Source of the DNA: a virus
Length of the DNA: 60,149 bases
Virus record (IMG/VR): IMGVR_UViG_3300033273_000263
Location: 1 to 60,149 of that record
Strand: one strand, 5' to 3'
The translations under genes were made by a program, and so were the position numbers. This document shows positions 1 through 8,938 of this stretch, one piece after another (within the stretch, counting starts at the first letter, position 1; each line of letters opens with the position of its first letter). The notes under the pieces are model-generated. The model saw only the letters and a program-made list of their open reading frames with translations, was not told the origin of the DNA and did no database searches.

Positions 1-334
1 AGTTGTTACTTACCGTATGGTACACTCCACGGTGACCGACAGGAAAATACTTCTGATCTGCAAGAAAGACTTTGACACCAATCTCTTTGAAAGACATCAT
101 CATATTGTTGAACTCTAGAGAATGTGGTGTAAAACTCTCCATATTCTCATAGTTGGATGAGATATCCAATAAAGTATGAACTTCTTCCACACCATCTGTG
201 CATTCCCTAACGAGCATACACCCCATAGCATCGTAGGTAAAATACCCTTTAGTGATCTTGTCTTCGTTTGCAAGCGCAACACCTGCAAGTCCAATAGACA
301 AAGAGGCAAAAATTGCGGGAATCAATCGTTTCAT
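1..334 (-). CDS. Exported protein of unknown function, 3' end outside window
   Basis: The reading frame opens at an ATG 17 nt after tRNA-Val and runs off the left edge, so 111 codons are visible. The first ~22 residues form a clear Sec signal peptide: MKRL, a hydrophobic stretch, then GVALA before NED. The mature part begins with acidic residues and contains two Cys about six residues apart. The protein is probably exported to the host periplasm or carried on the virion. I do not recognise the family. Confidence 0.75.
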   Translation of the reverse strand, partial: MKRLIPAIFASLSIGLAGVALANEDKITKGYFTYDAMGCMLVRECTDGVEEVHTLLDISSNYENMESFTPHSLEFNNMMMSFKEIGVKVFLADQKYFPVGHRGVYHTVSNN

Positions 335-350
335 AATAAATTGCGACGAA

Positions 351-422
351 TGGGAGATGAGGGGATCGAACCCCCGACAATCTCGGTGTAAACGAGGTGC
401 TCTACCGCTGAGCTAATCTCCC
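351..422 (-). tRNA. tRNA-Val(UAC)
   Basis: A 72-nt cloverleaf can be folded by hand. The acceptor stem is GGGAGAT/ATCTCCC, the D stem GCTC/GAGC, the anticodon loop TTTACAC (anticodon TAC) and the T loop TTCGATC. One C-A mismatch closes the anticodon stem. CCA is not encoded. Its 5' end directly abuts the stop codon of the upstream oxygenase gene, so it is probably cut out of a protein-coding transcript. Confidence 0.93.
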
Positions 423-983
423 CTATGAATAAGAGATCCACCCAGTAGCGATCATCTTCTCTTCATTTGGTGCTCGTAGACCGTGATGGGTATGTGTCCA
501 GTCTACAGGCCAAAAGAGTGTTAGACCCTTCTGAGGTTTCACTTTGTAATCTTGGTGGATCCAATATGTTTCACCACCTTCTTCGACAGTATTTAGATAA
601 GTCATCCAGGCAAGATGTCTGAATGAAGTTACCTTGTTAGATCCTGTCCGTTCACAATGTGGGTGATGAAAACCACCCGTTCCTTTAGGGTACCATTGAA
701 TGTTAAATGGTTCATCTAACTCCATAGGTTCCATAGCAGCATATGGATATTTTGCTAGATAATCATCTAACAAAATTTGGAGTTCTTGTAGGAAATTGCG
801 TACTCTACTGTCATTGATGTAGACAGGTACTGCCATATCAACAGAATTTTTAACTGATTTGTTGATTCCTCCAGAGAACTCCCCACTAACTTTTTTTAGG
901 AAGGTACAATTATCCCAGAATTCAATTAAATTGTCAATAGTCTCATTGGAGATTGTACCTCCACTAATAAAGTCAGTCTTCAT
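423..983 (-). CDS. 2OG-Fe(II) oxygenase, prolyl-4-hydroxylase-like
   Basis: This 186-residue protein has the C-terminal double-stranded beta-helix pattern of 2-oxoglutarate/Fe(II) oxygenases. Visible pieces are an HxE-type metal pair in FHHPHCERTG, a GGETYW turn, a distal His in WTHTHHGLRAP and a basic residue in EEKMIATGW that could hold 2-oxoglutarate. The substrate cannot be read from sequence. It is one of five such genes in the window. It overlaps the upstream 70-residue gene by 11 nt and ends directly at the tRNA. Confidence 0.75.
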   Translation of the reverse strand: MKTDFISGGTISNETIDNLIEFWDNCTFLKKVSGEFSGGINKSVKNSVDMAVPVYINDSRVRNFLQELQILLDDYLAKYPYAAMEPMELDEPFNIQWYPKGTGGFHHPHCERTGSNKVTSFRHLAWMTYLNTVEEGGETYWIHQDYKVKPQKGLTLFWPVDWTHTHHGLRAPNEEKMIATGWISYS

Positions 984-1185
984 ACATTTTACATTCTAGG
1001 GCAGAAGGGTTCTGGTCACAGTATAGTTCAAGTGCCGTTGGATCGTGATCATCTCCAGGATGATGCTCTTTATATTCCTCCAGATCGTGCAGTTCTTCTT
1101 CGATGTGACGGCGTTGTTGAGGAGAAGTCGTAGGATTGGAAAGGATTTCCCTATCCAGCTCGATGTGCTTGTCGATGTTTTCCAT
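973..1185 (-). CDS. Small acidic protein of unknown function
   Basis: This 70-residue, strongly acidic, His/Glu/Asp-rich protein contains HHPGDDHDPT and two Cys near the C-terminus. It is translationally coupled: its ATG overlaps the stop of the gp27-like gene and its end overlaps the next start. I do not recognise a family. The position at the end of the tail-hub operon says only that it is probably a late gene. Confidence 0.6.
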   Translation of the reverse strand: MENIDKHIELDREILSNPTTSPQQRRHIEEELHDLEEYKEHHPGDDHDPTALELYCDQNPSALECKMYED

Positions 1186-2558
1186 CAGAGTATGCTGTCC
1201 TTTGCTAGATTTAAGTAAGAGGTAACTCCCTCAGGTGAATAGGAATGTTTGATTCCTAATACAAGATACTTGCCCGAGTACATTTCGTCAAGCTTAATGC
1301 GTTCATAATCTGCTTGCGATGCTGGAATGTTGACATTGATCACATCACCAGCGCATATACCAGAGTTTCCTGGTATAGCAATGTCCAATTTAATTGCATT
1401 CAATAATTGCCATCTTGACGTACTATAAGCGGATGCAGTCACGGTGTCAAATGTCATATTTGAGGCATTTCCATCAGGATTTGCACTACTCTGGGAGTTT
1501 TTCATCACAGGAAGTGCACGAATTTTAATTCTAGTTGGTTTTGCCTCAGAAAATGAATCAGCACTTGCTCCATAAAAGGGGAATCCCCTATTGAGGTGAT
1601 TGGATAATGACCACACAGAATTGGCACCCATACTAATAGGACCATTTATGGATCCAGAAGGTGCCGAATCTTTGGTACCATCGGATGACTGACCGCCACT
1701 AGGTAGAAATCCAGAAGTCAGTGCTGGCATTGCCAAACCAATAGTCACGCTACTGTACATACCAGAGCGCATTCTTTCCAGATTGTTGGCACGATCTGGA
1801 TAGTTGATACTCTGAATTTTGTAACCATTGACATCACCTGTATTGCCGACGTTTGCCTGCTCATATGTGAAAGACTTTGGATTATTAAATGATGGATTCG
1901 ACCCAGAACACAGATAATCCATCGTACAGAAGTTGGTACCTCTATACGTCTCCCAATAAAGGTATCCAGGTCTACCTGAAGATCCACCAACAATCTTATC
2001 GGAAATATACCCAATACAGTCAAATGCTCTCCAGGAAGGAGAGATGAAATTGAAGTTACCTCTTGCTTCTTCCCATCTCTCGTGCTTTACCTGTCTCTTG
2101 AGATACTTTTTCTCAATTTCAGAGATTGCCTGGGATCCAGGTATATCAGAGAATGACTTAAATACGCGATTTGACTCATTATATGCACCACCAGGAGATA
2201 TGGTGTAGAGCATATAAGTTTGTGCTCTTTCCGTTTTGGTTACTTCACCAATTTTGAAAACCTTTTGAATAACATTGATTTCGTCTTCTGGAGCAGTATC
2301 AGTTGCCATAACCAACTTGACATATTCATTACCAGTCAAGAGTGTATTCAAATCGATCGTATCGAAGATCACCATTTCCATTCTGATGATCGGAGACTCC
2401 ACAGATTCATAATAATTAAAAGCAGAGCACATACCCTTCAGGTCATATGCTTTTTCTCCAGAAAACTTAAGACCAGACAGATCTTCATCAGGCGAAAGAT
2501 CGCGATCTAACGCCAACAGAGTAAATTCCTTTATATTATATCCTTTAGGTTGTGCCAT
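1185..2558 (-). CDS. Baseplate hub protein, gp27-like
   Basis: This 457-residue protein sits last in the tail-hub gene series. The C-terminal ~60 residues read as the second tube-like barrel of the gp27/VgrG/gpD family: AGDVINVNIPA, then SGKYLVLGIKHSY, then a VTSYLNLAKDS ending. The N-terminal half contains short strands such as EYVKLVMATDT and KVFKIGEV. In T4, gp27 forms the trimeric hub ring joining the spike to the tail tube. The gp27 assignment rests on these patterns and on context; another hub-barrel protein is possible. Confidence 0.65.
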   Translation of the reverse strand: MAQPKGYNIKEFTLLALDRDLSPDEDLSGLKFSGEKAYDLKGMCSAFNYYESVESPIIRMEMVIFDTIDLNTLLTGNEYVKLVMATDTAPEDEINVIQKVFKIGEVTKTERAQTYMLYTISPGGAYNESNRVFKSFSDIPGSQAISEIEKKYLKRQVKHERWEEARGNFNFISPSWRAFDCIGYISDKIVGGSSGRPGYLYWETYRGTNFCTMDYLCSGSNPSFNNPKSFTYEQANVGNTGDVNGYKIQSINYPDRANNLERMRSGMYSSVTIGLAMPALTSGFLPSGGQSSDGTKDSAPSGSINGPISMGANSVWSLSNHLNRGFPFYGASADSFSEAKPTRIKIRALPVMKNSQSSANPDGNASNMTFDTVTASAYSTSRWQLLNAIKLDIAIPGNSGICAGDVINVNIPASQADYERIKLDEMYSGKYLVLGIKHSYSPEGVTSYLNLAKDSIL

Positions 2559-4936
2559 TAGAAGAAGTTACTTAATACAGTGGTACCCTCATTGAGGAAA
2601 CCAAATCGAGATTGCAAGAACTGATTAGCAGGATTTTGCTTGCCAGGGATGACAATAGGAGTTTCATCTCCACCGCCTCCGCCAACACCAGGCATTTCAA
2701 TAACATCAAGAACAATAGTCTGAACTTGCTTGCTGAGTTCCTGTGCCTCTACAATATCAGTTGCATCTTGAACCTTCTCGAAGAGATCCATAATCATAGC
2801 ACCAGTGCCAACTGCTTGACCGACACCAGGGATCATACTTGCGGCAGGTGCAAGTGATTGCATAACAGGTTTGACTGTACCCATAATACCATCAATACCC
2901 CTACCAACACCCTTGGCAATGCCCTTCAGGAACCCACCAAGACCCATTTCAGGTATCTTACCACCCTCAGACTTCAAATACCCCAGAGACGCTGCCTGTG
3001 CTATCCTGCGACCAGTCAAACCAGGATCTCTACGAGTATGGGGGGTATCAAAGGGTATTACAAAACCCCCAGAGGATCTTTGTGCGACATATTCAGTTCC
3101 GTGCCCAATAAAGTCTACGCCCTTACCTGTCAGCGATACAGGGTACCCTGACTGAGGTCCACGAATCCATCCACCCTTGCTTCTACCACCCTTCATCTTC
3201 TCAAGGACAGCAATGGTATCCTGCCACTTGCGGTGTGCCTTGTTTCTACCGTCACCGTGGTAGTAGGACAAATTATCTGCACCTCTAGGCAGTGCTGCCC
3301 ACTCCATCGACAGGTTCTTAGCAAATCTCTCTGTGGAGATCTTACCAGACATAAAATCGTTCAGTCCACGACGCTTGAGGAGCAGATTGTAGATGTAGTC
3401 CTGTCCATTCTGGTCAAACTTAAATTTCGCAGGATCCTTACCAGCATTCCTCAGAACCTCAGACGCTGTACGCATCTGGATCTGGTAACGACCCATTGCA
3501 AACTGACCACCCCTCTCATTGAGAAGTTGAGTGACCGTCTTTGTGAGGATAGAAGAGTCCTTCTTACCGCCGACCAGTTTGGTGTAGTCATTTCCAGACT
3601 CAACCGCACCGATAAAACTACCCAGGTTAGTAGATGCAGGCATTGCGGTCGCTCTAGCAGGAGCTGCACCAGTTACAACATCAAGGGCAGCACCACCAGC
3701 GGCAGTGAGGTCTTCACGCATATCAGATGACCCATTGACCCACTTTAAGACCTGCGTCAGTCCTTTCAGAAGATAGATCAGCGGTGCAAAGGCAACTTCA
3801 CCCAAGAAAGATGCCACTTGCTTGATTACTGGCATATGTGGAGCAATAAAGTCCACCATCTTCTGAATGGCAGGACCCAGTTCCTCAAAGAATTTCTTAG
3901 TTGCATTCTTGATCGGTTCAAGGAAGGCATTAATCCCTTCCATTAGTTGCCCGAAAAACTCGCTTAGGGGTTCGATCAGGTCTTTAACAACAGGACCCAG
4001 GAACTTACCTGCGTGTTCACCAAGGAACCCACCCAGTGCGTTACCAATCAGTCCACCGATAGGACCAGCAACTGCGTTACCTATCTGTGCAAGTGCTACA
4101 CCACCAACAGTGGTACCTACGCCAGCACCGATTGCTGCAGACTGACGGTCTTCCTCATCAATAGACTCATCATTTAGGGTACGTTGATATGCTGCATACC
4201 CTTGAGCAGCAGCAACGACGGTCTGACCGATGACATTGCTACCCAGGAACTTACCAAGGTTGAGGATACCTCCCCCAACCATACCCAAGAGTCTACCGAA
4301 GTTGGCAATGGTACCAATCGGATTCTTAAGGAATGAGAGACCAACCAGGGCAGCAGCACCTACACCAACCAGTTTTAGTGCACCCTTTACCCTCTCTTGC
4401 CACGTCTTATCTTTACCGAATGCCTGTTCCCAAGCACCACCAATAAATCCAGTAAGTCTCTGGAAAAACGCTACCGTTGCCTTAAAAAATGCACCTAGTC
4501 GTTCAAATGTTGTCTGTATTGCTCGTTTATTCTTCGGATCCGCTAACCAGTCCAACGCTGCAACAAACAGCATAGACTTGAGGAATTTACCCAACCACTC
4601 CAGGAACGATGGTGCTGCAGCAGAGATAACACTACCAAGTTTCTCCCCAATGTTACCACCACGTCCACCTTCGATTCTATCCTCTAATGCCTTATCCTTT
4701 GCCAGTTGCTGTCTCTTCTTCTGGTCTTGCATCTGCTGTCTTACAGCGTTCTGCTGCTTAGTCAGCATTATACCGATGCTGTTGACCGTAGCACCAAGGG
4801 AATTAATTGCACTTAATGTTGGCGCGAAACTTGCACCAGCAATCTGCTTATCACCAACGGTTATGGTAGCTCCAGAGTCCTTTGGTGCTGTGACAAACTT
4901 ATAGAATCTAATTTTAGGACTTGCTGCAGTTGCCAT
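2558..4936 (-). CDS. Tail hub protein with GH104-like muramidase domain
   Basis: This 792-residue protein starts with a basic segment and a coiled coil (residues ~60-90). A long Gly/Ala-rich glycine-zipper region around residues 210-330 follows, then an enzyme domain near residues 435-585. That domain resembles the lambda R-type lytic transglycosylases (GH104): AVESGNDY with the likely catalytic Glu, GRYQIQ, a QD pair, LLLKRRG and EWAALPRG. It probably opens peptidoglycan during tail penetration. Its N-terminal half is paralogous to the adjacent M23 protein: both have a KALEDR coiled coil followed by a D(W/F)L(A/S)DPKNK helix. Confidence 0.8.
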   Translation of the reverse strand: MATAASPKIRFYKFVTAPKDSGATITVGDKQIAGASFAPTLSAINSLGATVNSIGIMLTKQQNAVRQQMQDQKKRQQLAKDKALEDRIEGGRGGNIGEKLGSVISAAAPSFLEWLGKFLKSMLFVAALDWLADPKNKRAIQTTFERLGAFFKATVAFFQRLTGFIGGAWEQAFGKDKTWQERVKGALKLVGVGAAALVGLSFLKNPIGTIANFGRLLGMVGGGILNLGKFLGSNVIGQTVVAAAQGYAAYQRTLNDESIDEEDRQSAAIGAGVGTTVGGVALAQIGNAVAGPIGGLIGNALGGFLGEHAGKFLGPVVKDLIEPLSEFFGQLMEGINAFLEPIKNATKKFFEELGPAIQKMVDFIAPHMPVIKQVASFLGEVAFAPLIYLLKGLTQVLKWVNGSSDMREDLTAAGGAALDVVTGAAPARATAMPASTNLGSFIGAVESGNDYTKLVGGKKDSSILTKTVTQLLNERGGQFAMGRYQIQMRTASEVLRNAGKDPAKFKFDQNGQDYIYNLLLKRRGLNDFMSGKISTERFAKNLSMEWAALPRGADNLSYYHGDGRNKAHRKWQDTIAVLEKMKGGRSKGGWIRGPQSGYPVSLTGKGVDFIGHGTEYVAQRSSGGFVIPFDTPHTRRDPGLTGRRIAQAASLGYLKSEGGKIPEMGLGGFLKGIAKGVGRGIDGIMGTVKPVMQSLAPAASMIPGVGQAVGTGAMIMDLFEKVQDATDIVEAQELSKQVQTIVLDVIEMPGVGGGGGDETPIVIPGKQNPANQFLQSRFGFLNEGTTVLSNFF

Positions 4937-7191
4937 TATCTAATGCCTGCTCCAGTATTTGAGTATTGGACATTCGCACCGCCTCCAGAGTTGGATGCAG
5001 GTCTAACAATGGGTTGTACAACAACAGGTTGTGCTCCTGTTGTTCTCCTCTTGGGCGTAGGTGGCGGAGGAGATGTCGTATTATTATCAGTATTTATCGT
5101 TGCTACTGGATCGGGTGGGGTGTTAACAACCCTGTTCTCTGCCTTGTTTGGTGTGCCGAACAGGTGAGGATAAATGTTATGAGGACTGAGATCTCCACCT
5201 TTACCTTGCTTGTAGACTTCCAGGTGCAGGTGTGTGTTAGCAATATCACGACCAACACGTCTCATATCGACGAGTTTACCAATTTTTTGTCCTGCCTCAA
5301 CACGATCCCCAGGTTTTACGCTAGGCATCATATGAACATATCTCTGATCATATCCATCATCACCCTTAATCATCATACCAGAGAGATAGTTCAAGGTACC
5401 AAGGAACTTCTCTGCCAATACAGTACCACCAACCATCGCGACCACATCGATCGCTGGATCAACACCAAAAGGAGGTTTCTCAGTCAGGTCAATGCCAGCG
5501 TGAGCACCTCTAGATGCATTGGGGTGAGTTCTGTGGTATTGGTTTGCCTGACCAGCAAATCTACCTCTAGGCAGAGGGAAGATCGTGCTACCTTTACCAC
5601 CCTTACTAGGTCCACGGACCTTCAATTCCTCTAGCACCTGAGTGCTGGTCATTACTGCCTTCTGCTGTCTCTTCTTCTTCTCTTCAAGTTCTCTAATATG
5701 TCTTTGCTCAGCAGCAATTCTATTCTCTACAGTGTTTACACCAAAGTCAGCGTGATCACCATAATAGATGCGAGCATCTCTACCGTGTTTTGCCTGGTGC
5801 CTCTGCAGGAAGGCTAGTTTCTCCTGTGCTTTTTTAATTTCATTGTCGGTACCAGTTACAGCCCTTTCAGCCTGACGCTTCTCTCTTTCTGCAGTTGCCC
5901 TCTCGTCTTCGAGACCAAACACATTAGCAACAGCACCAAGAGTATCTCCAGCACTCTGCATCAACTCCATACCACCATTGATCCAACTCTGAAGAGTTGC
6001 CAAGGCACCCTGAACCCAAGGAGAGTTCAGCATATCAATCATACCCTGAATTGCTGAGTCAGCAATAGGTTTCAAGAAGTCTCCGATCATCACGAAGACT
6101 GGTACCATCTCATCCCAGAGACCAACGAATGCGTCTACAACAGGAGAGATGAATGACTGGAATGCTGGCCAAGCAATCTCCAAGAAGTAATTCTTGAGAG
6201 GTTCTAAGATGGGTGTGATACTGTCACCAATGAAAGCACCAACCTTCTCACCCAGGAATGATCCCAGGAACTGACCGACGATGGGACCAAACGGACCCAG
6301 GATAGGTGTCAGCAGAGCAGACATTGCAAGACCGCCGATGACGGCACCCGCACCTGCACCTACAGCAGTCTCTACCTTGTCACCCTGTGCCAGTCTGGTA
6401 GCAGTTGACGCAACACCAGCAATGACAGAGATACCACCACCTTTGAGGAACTTACCAGCACCTGCCTTGAGTCTCCTCATCCTACGGATATGGGCAATGC
6501 GTGCTGCTCTTGCTTTTACTGCCTTCTTATGTAATTGCTTGGGCGATGAGTTCTTCCTCATCGAGTTGCCCAAGAAACTAATCAGTCTCTGAGCATCACC
6601 AATAAGTTTCCAGGGTTTTAATATCCTATCTGCTACCACCAGCGTGGCGAGACCACCTACTATCTTCAGTGCTCCCATCAGGAGACTCTCTTCCCCAAAG
6701 GCACCTAGCAATAGGTTGACTGAGGTTTGTACTACGCTCCACAACGTAGACACCCACGCAGTAATTATCTTTATGCCCGTCTTGATTATACCTTTGTTCT
6801 TTGGATCGCTGAGGAAGTCTAGTACAAACCAAGTTGCAACAGACTTTACCAACCACATAAATGGTTGAAGCAACTTTTCCAACCAGGTCAGTTTCATTCC
6901 AGTTGGTTTTGCCTCAGCACCTTTATCTAAGTCTTTACCTTTTACGTTACCCTTCTCTAGTCTATCTTCTAACGCTTTATCTCTCTTCAGTTGCTCTTGC
7001 TGAGCAGTTACTCCACCAGTCAGTAGTTCTTGATTAAATGCCATTTGACTGGCAAGGATGTTACCAATATCCTCCACAACAAAACCCATCCTAGTCACTG
7101 CTGTAGTCATTGCAGAGATGGGATTAGAAGTACCACCTCCCGTCTTTGGGGGGAGGAAGGATCTAATTTTTATGGGTTTTGTTGTTGCCAT
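4936..7191 (-). CDS. Tail hub protein with M23 metallopeptidase domain
   Basis: This 751-residue protein shares its N-terminal plan with the downstream GH104 protein: KALEDR coiled coil, DFLSDPKNK helix, then a Gly/Ala-rich zipper near residues 270-330. A second coiled coil (~440-520) precedes an M23-family lysostaphin-like domain near residues 560-690. Zinc ligands are visible as HAGIDL (HxxxD) and NTHLHLEVY (HxH). M23 enzymes cut peptide cross-links in murein. The C-terminus is Thr/Pro-rich and probably flexible. Its ATG shares one base with the TAA of the frameshift extension upstream. Confidence 0.85.
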   Translation of the reverse strand: MATTKPIKIRSFLPPKTGGGTSNPISAMTTAVTRMGFVVEDIGNILASQMAFNQELLTGGVTAQQEQLKRDKALEDRLEKGNVKGKDLDKGAEAKPTGMKLTWLEKLLQPFMWLVKSVATWFVLDFLSDPKNKGIIKTGIKIITAWVSTLWSVVQTSVNLLLGAFGEESLLMGALKIVGGLATLVVADRILKPWKLIGDAQRLISFLGNSMRKNSSPKQLHKKAVKARAARIAHIRRMRRLKAGAGKFLKGGGISVIAGVASTATRLAQGDKVETAVGAGAGAVIGGLAMSALLTPILGPFGPIVGQFLGSFLGEKVGAFIGDSITPILEPLKNYFLEIAWPAFQSFISPVVDAFVGLWDEMVPVFVMIGDFLKPIADSAIQGMIDMLNSPWVQGALATLQSWINGGMELMQSAGDTLGAVANVFGLEDERATAEREKRQAERAVTGTDNEIKKAQEKLAFLQRHQAKHGRDARIYYGDHADFGVNTVENRIAAEQRHIRELEEKKKRQQKAVMTSTQVLEELKVRGPSKGGKGSTIFPLPRGRFAGQANQYHRTHPNASRGAHAGIDLTEKPPFGVDPAIDVVAMVGGTVLAEKFLGTLNYLSGMMIKGDDGYDQRYVHMMPSVKPGDRVEAGQKIGKLVDMRRVGRDIANTHLHLEVYKQGKGGDLSPHNIYPHLFGTPNKAENRVVNTPPDPVATINTDNNTTSPPPPTPKRRTTGAQPVVVQPIVRPASNSGGGANVQYSNTGAGIR

Positions 7192-7388
7192 TAAAGTGAC
7201 TGACCTTTGGACGCTGCCCTTTGACGGGACTCCTCTTCACGCAAATGACGAATCAGCATATTAACGTACACGTCCCGCTCCCACGGCATCATATTCTCCA
7301 ACTCAGTTAGACTGTATTTGTGATGTTGCATCAATGCAAAGTTCACTTCAAACAGATTGATCAGAGAATCGTGGGCGAGGGCTACGCG
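7191..7388 (-). CDS. gp26 -1 frameshift extension (gp51-like), 65 codons
   Basis: This frame is open from the slippery site at the end of the gp26-like gene to a TAA that overlaps the next ATG. Slipping back one base at T TTT TTC gives a 300-residue product made of 235 residues of gp26 plus 65 more. The extension contains YSLTELENMMPWERDVYVNM, which looks like tail-assembly chaperone extensions (a 'lt..e...mpw.er..y' pattern). The only internal ATG that keeps most of it is at 7331, and it has no Shine-Dalgarno sequence, which favours frameshifting. A separate gp51-like protein is the alternative. Confidence 0.7.
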   Translation of the reverse strand, partial: RVALAHDSLINLFEVNFALMQHHKYSLTELENMMPWERDVYVNMLIRHLREEESRQRAASKGQSL

Positions 7389-8092
7389 AAAAAAGCTGCC
7401 ATCCCCTCAAGAACGACTTCACTCTTCACTTCGGTCTTCGGATTGAACACCTCAATAGTATGCTTAAGTTTAGGCATACTCTCAAAGAAACCTTGCACCT
7501 TCTGGAACTGAGTGGAGTTCATACCTTCAAAGAACTCAATGAGTTCTGCTTTCTTGTATGCTTTTGCGTCTTCAACGTCTTCACCATTGGCAATTTGGTC
7601 TACGCAATCAGCAGCAAGTTGGAAGATGTCTTCCAGACCAGGATTCTCAGAGAGGTTAGTCTTAACGAAGGTATCGATGGAAGGATACTTCATAACCAAG
7701 GTAACCTCGTCAGTGATCTTGACTTTGTTACTATGATTATCAGGTACCTGCACTTCAACCTCGTCAAGGTTTACTTCAACATCAACCAGTGTTTCACCGT
7801 CGTCAGGGCAGGTGAGTTTGAACTCACTAATTTCACCGACAGACTTAGCACGAATCTTCAGGAACAGATATTCAATATCAAAGGTAGCAAGGGTATCTAC
7901 CTTCTTCACACTGGTACAATTTTTGATAATCTCTTTAACTGCTTTGACCATCTCTTTCTGATCGCCAGTCTCCATTGCAACGTAAAGCAATTTCTCTTCA
8001 CGAACTAGAAAAGGACGGTACGTTACCTTCTGACCGAAGGGCAGTACACATTCATACTCAGGCACCACCAGTGTGGGCAAAGGCATAGGCAT
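7382..8092 (-). CDS. 26: Baseplate hub assembly protein gp26-like
   Basis: This 236-residue acidic protein has the N-terminus and length of the T4 gp26-type baseplate family: a VPEYECVLPFGQKVTYRPF start, then a helix around EEKLLYVAME. T4 gp26 acts with gp51 in building the baseplate hub. The last codons are GCT TTT TTC GCG TAG, and the -1 frame continues for 65 codons. A late promoter box lies 26 nt upstream of the ATG. The family call comes from sequence feel and from the order gp26, hub proteins, gp54-like; it was not tested by a search. Confidence 0.75.
   Translation of the reverse strand: MPMPLPTLVVPEYECVLPFGQKVTYRPFLVREEKLLYVAMETGDQKEMVKAVKEIIKNCTSVKKVDTLATFDIEYLFLKIRAKSVGEISEFKLTCPDDGETLVDVEVNLDEVEVQVPDNHSNKVKITDEVTLVMKYPSIDTFVKTNLSENPGLEDIFQLAADCVDQIANGEDVEDAKAYKKAELIEFFEGMNSTQFQKVQGFFESMPKLKHTIEVFNPKTEVKSEVVLEGMAAFFA
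7388..7394 (-). promoter_or_regulatory. Candidate -1 ribosomal frameshift site, T TTT TTC
   Basis: Six T and a C form a perfect X XXY YYZ heptamer, in phase with the gp26 frame and two codons before its TAG. Both tRNAs can re-pair after slipping back one base: TTT stays TTT and TTC becomes TTT. The -1 frame is open for 65 more codons. Confidence 0.65.
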
Positions 8093-8117
8093 AATTTTAA
8101 GACCAATTCAGTTGTAA

Positions 8118-8125
8118 CTATTTAG
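8118..8125 (-). promoter_or_regulatory. Late promoter box CTAAATAG for gp26 operon
   Basis: CTAAATAG lies 26 nt before the gp26-like start codon. It is a one-base variant of the T4 late box TATAAATA, and the same octamer recurs at similar distances before several other starts in the window. Confidence 0.55.
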
Positions 8126-8128
8126 AGA

Positions 8129-8938
8129 CTATCTGAAGATGCTACTCAAACTATCAGCAACGTCCGAAATAGCATTGATAGTTCTATCAACTCCAGCAAG
8201 AGTGTTGTTGATACTATTGAAAATATTTGTGTTAGATGTTGATGGTGCTCCACCAACAGGTTGGTTGTACAAGTCTGGTACTGCACCCTCAGTAATGATA
8301 TCTTCTGTCCAATCACCTTGACTCTTGATGGTGGTACCCATACGGAAACGCTCAACATAGAACTGAACATCCAGTTTCATCAGGTTTGTCTGTTCGTTGT
8401 TGAATGTCATTGCTCCCACATTGTATGGGAAGCAACCAACTGCTCTCCACTGTGCCGTAATTTTATTGTGTCTGATGCTCTGAACACCACGCTCAGTATC
8501 AAAGGTTCTGGTCACCAGGTTAGATCCAGGTTCCCACTTGTTGATGATAATATCAGTCACATAGTTATCATAGAAGAGACTTCTATTCTCAGTGTCTCTA
8601 GAGATAGTATTGATCCATCTCTCAAAGAACGATCTGTGCCACTGATTCTTTGTGACGAGGAAGGAGATCGTAAGTTCTTGGGGAGTCTGCTGCGTTGCAT
8701 ACCTTCTCATCGTACCGAAGTTAGTAACCTCACCTGTCATCAAATTACGAGAGGGTACCTGTACACTGTCAGCGAAGTAATCGATTGCTTCAAAGACACC
8801 CTGCGGACCACCGTATTCCCAAATGATCCCGCGTGCAAACTGGGGAATACCCATCTGCACACTAAACATATTAGAGCGAGATGGTTCATACTGACCAGTC
8901 GCAACCAGGTTCTTAAATCTTGTGAATGAGATTGACAT
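8129..8938 (-). CDS. Tail-tube-family baseplate protein, gp54-like
   Basis: This 269-residue protein resembles the T4 gp19/gp54 tail-tube family. It opens with MSISFTRFKNLVATGQYEPS, then has FSVQMGIP, a long loop, TMRRYATQQTPQELTISFLV and a Q-W-R-A-V-G-C-F-P strand. In T4, gp54 caps the baseplate and nucleates tube polymerisation, whereas gp19 is the tube subunit. The length exceeds gp19, and the neighbours are gp26-like, gp4 and gp48, so gp54 is the better fit. Its ATG overlaps the stop of the upstream gene. Confidence 0.65.
   Translation of the reverse strand: MSISFTRFKNLVATGQYEPSRSNMFSVQMGIPQFARGIIWEYGGPQGVFEAIDYFADSVQVPSRNLMTGEVTNFGTMRRYATQQTPQELTISFLVTKNQWHRSFFERWINTISRDTENRSLFYDNYVTDIIINKWEPGSNLVTRTFDTERGVQSIRHNKITAQWRAVGCFPYNVGAMTFNNEQTNLMKLDVQFYVERFRMGTTIKSQGDWTEDIITEGAVPDLYNQPVGGAPSTSNTNIFNSINNTLAGVDRTINAISDVADSLSSIFR

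Noticed and set aside
7331-7388. Reading gp26 and the extension as a damaged single gene
   Set aside because: The slippery heptamer is exact, both ends fit, and the downstream ATG overlap is intact; accidental damage is less likely than frameshifting, although not excluded.
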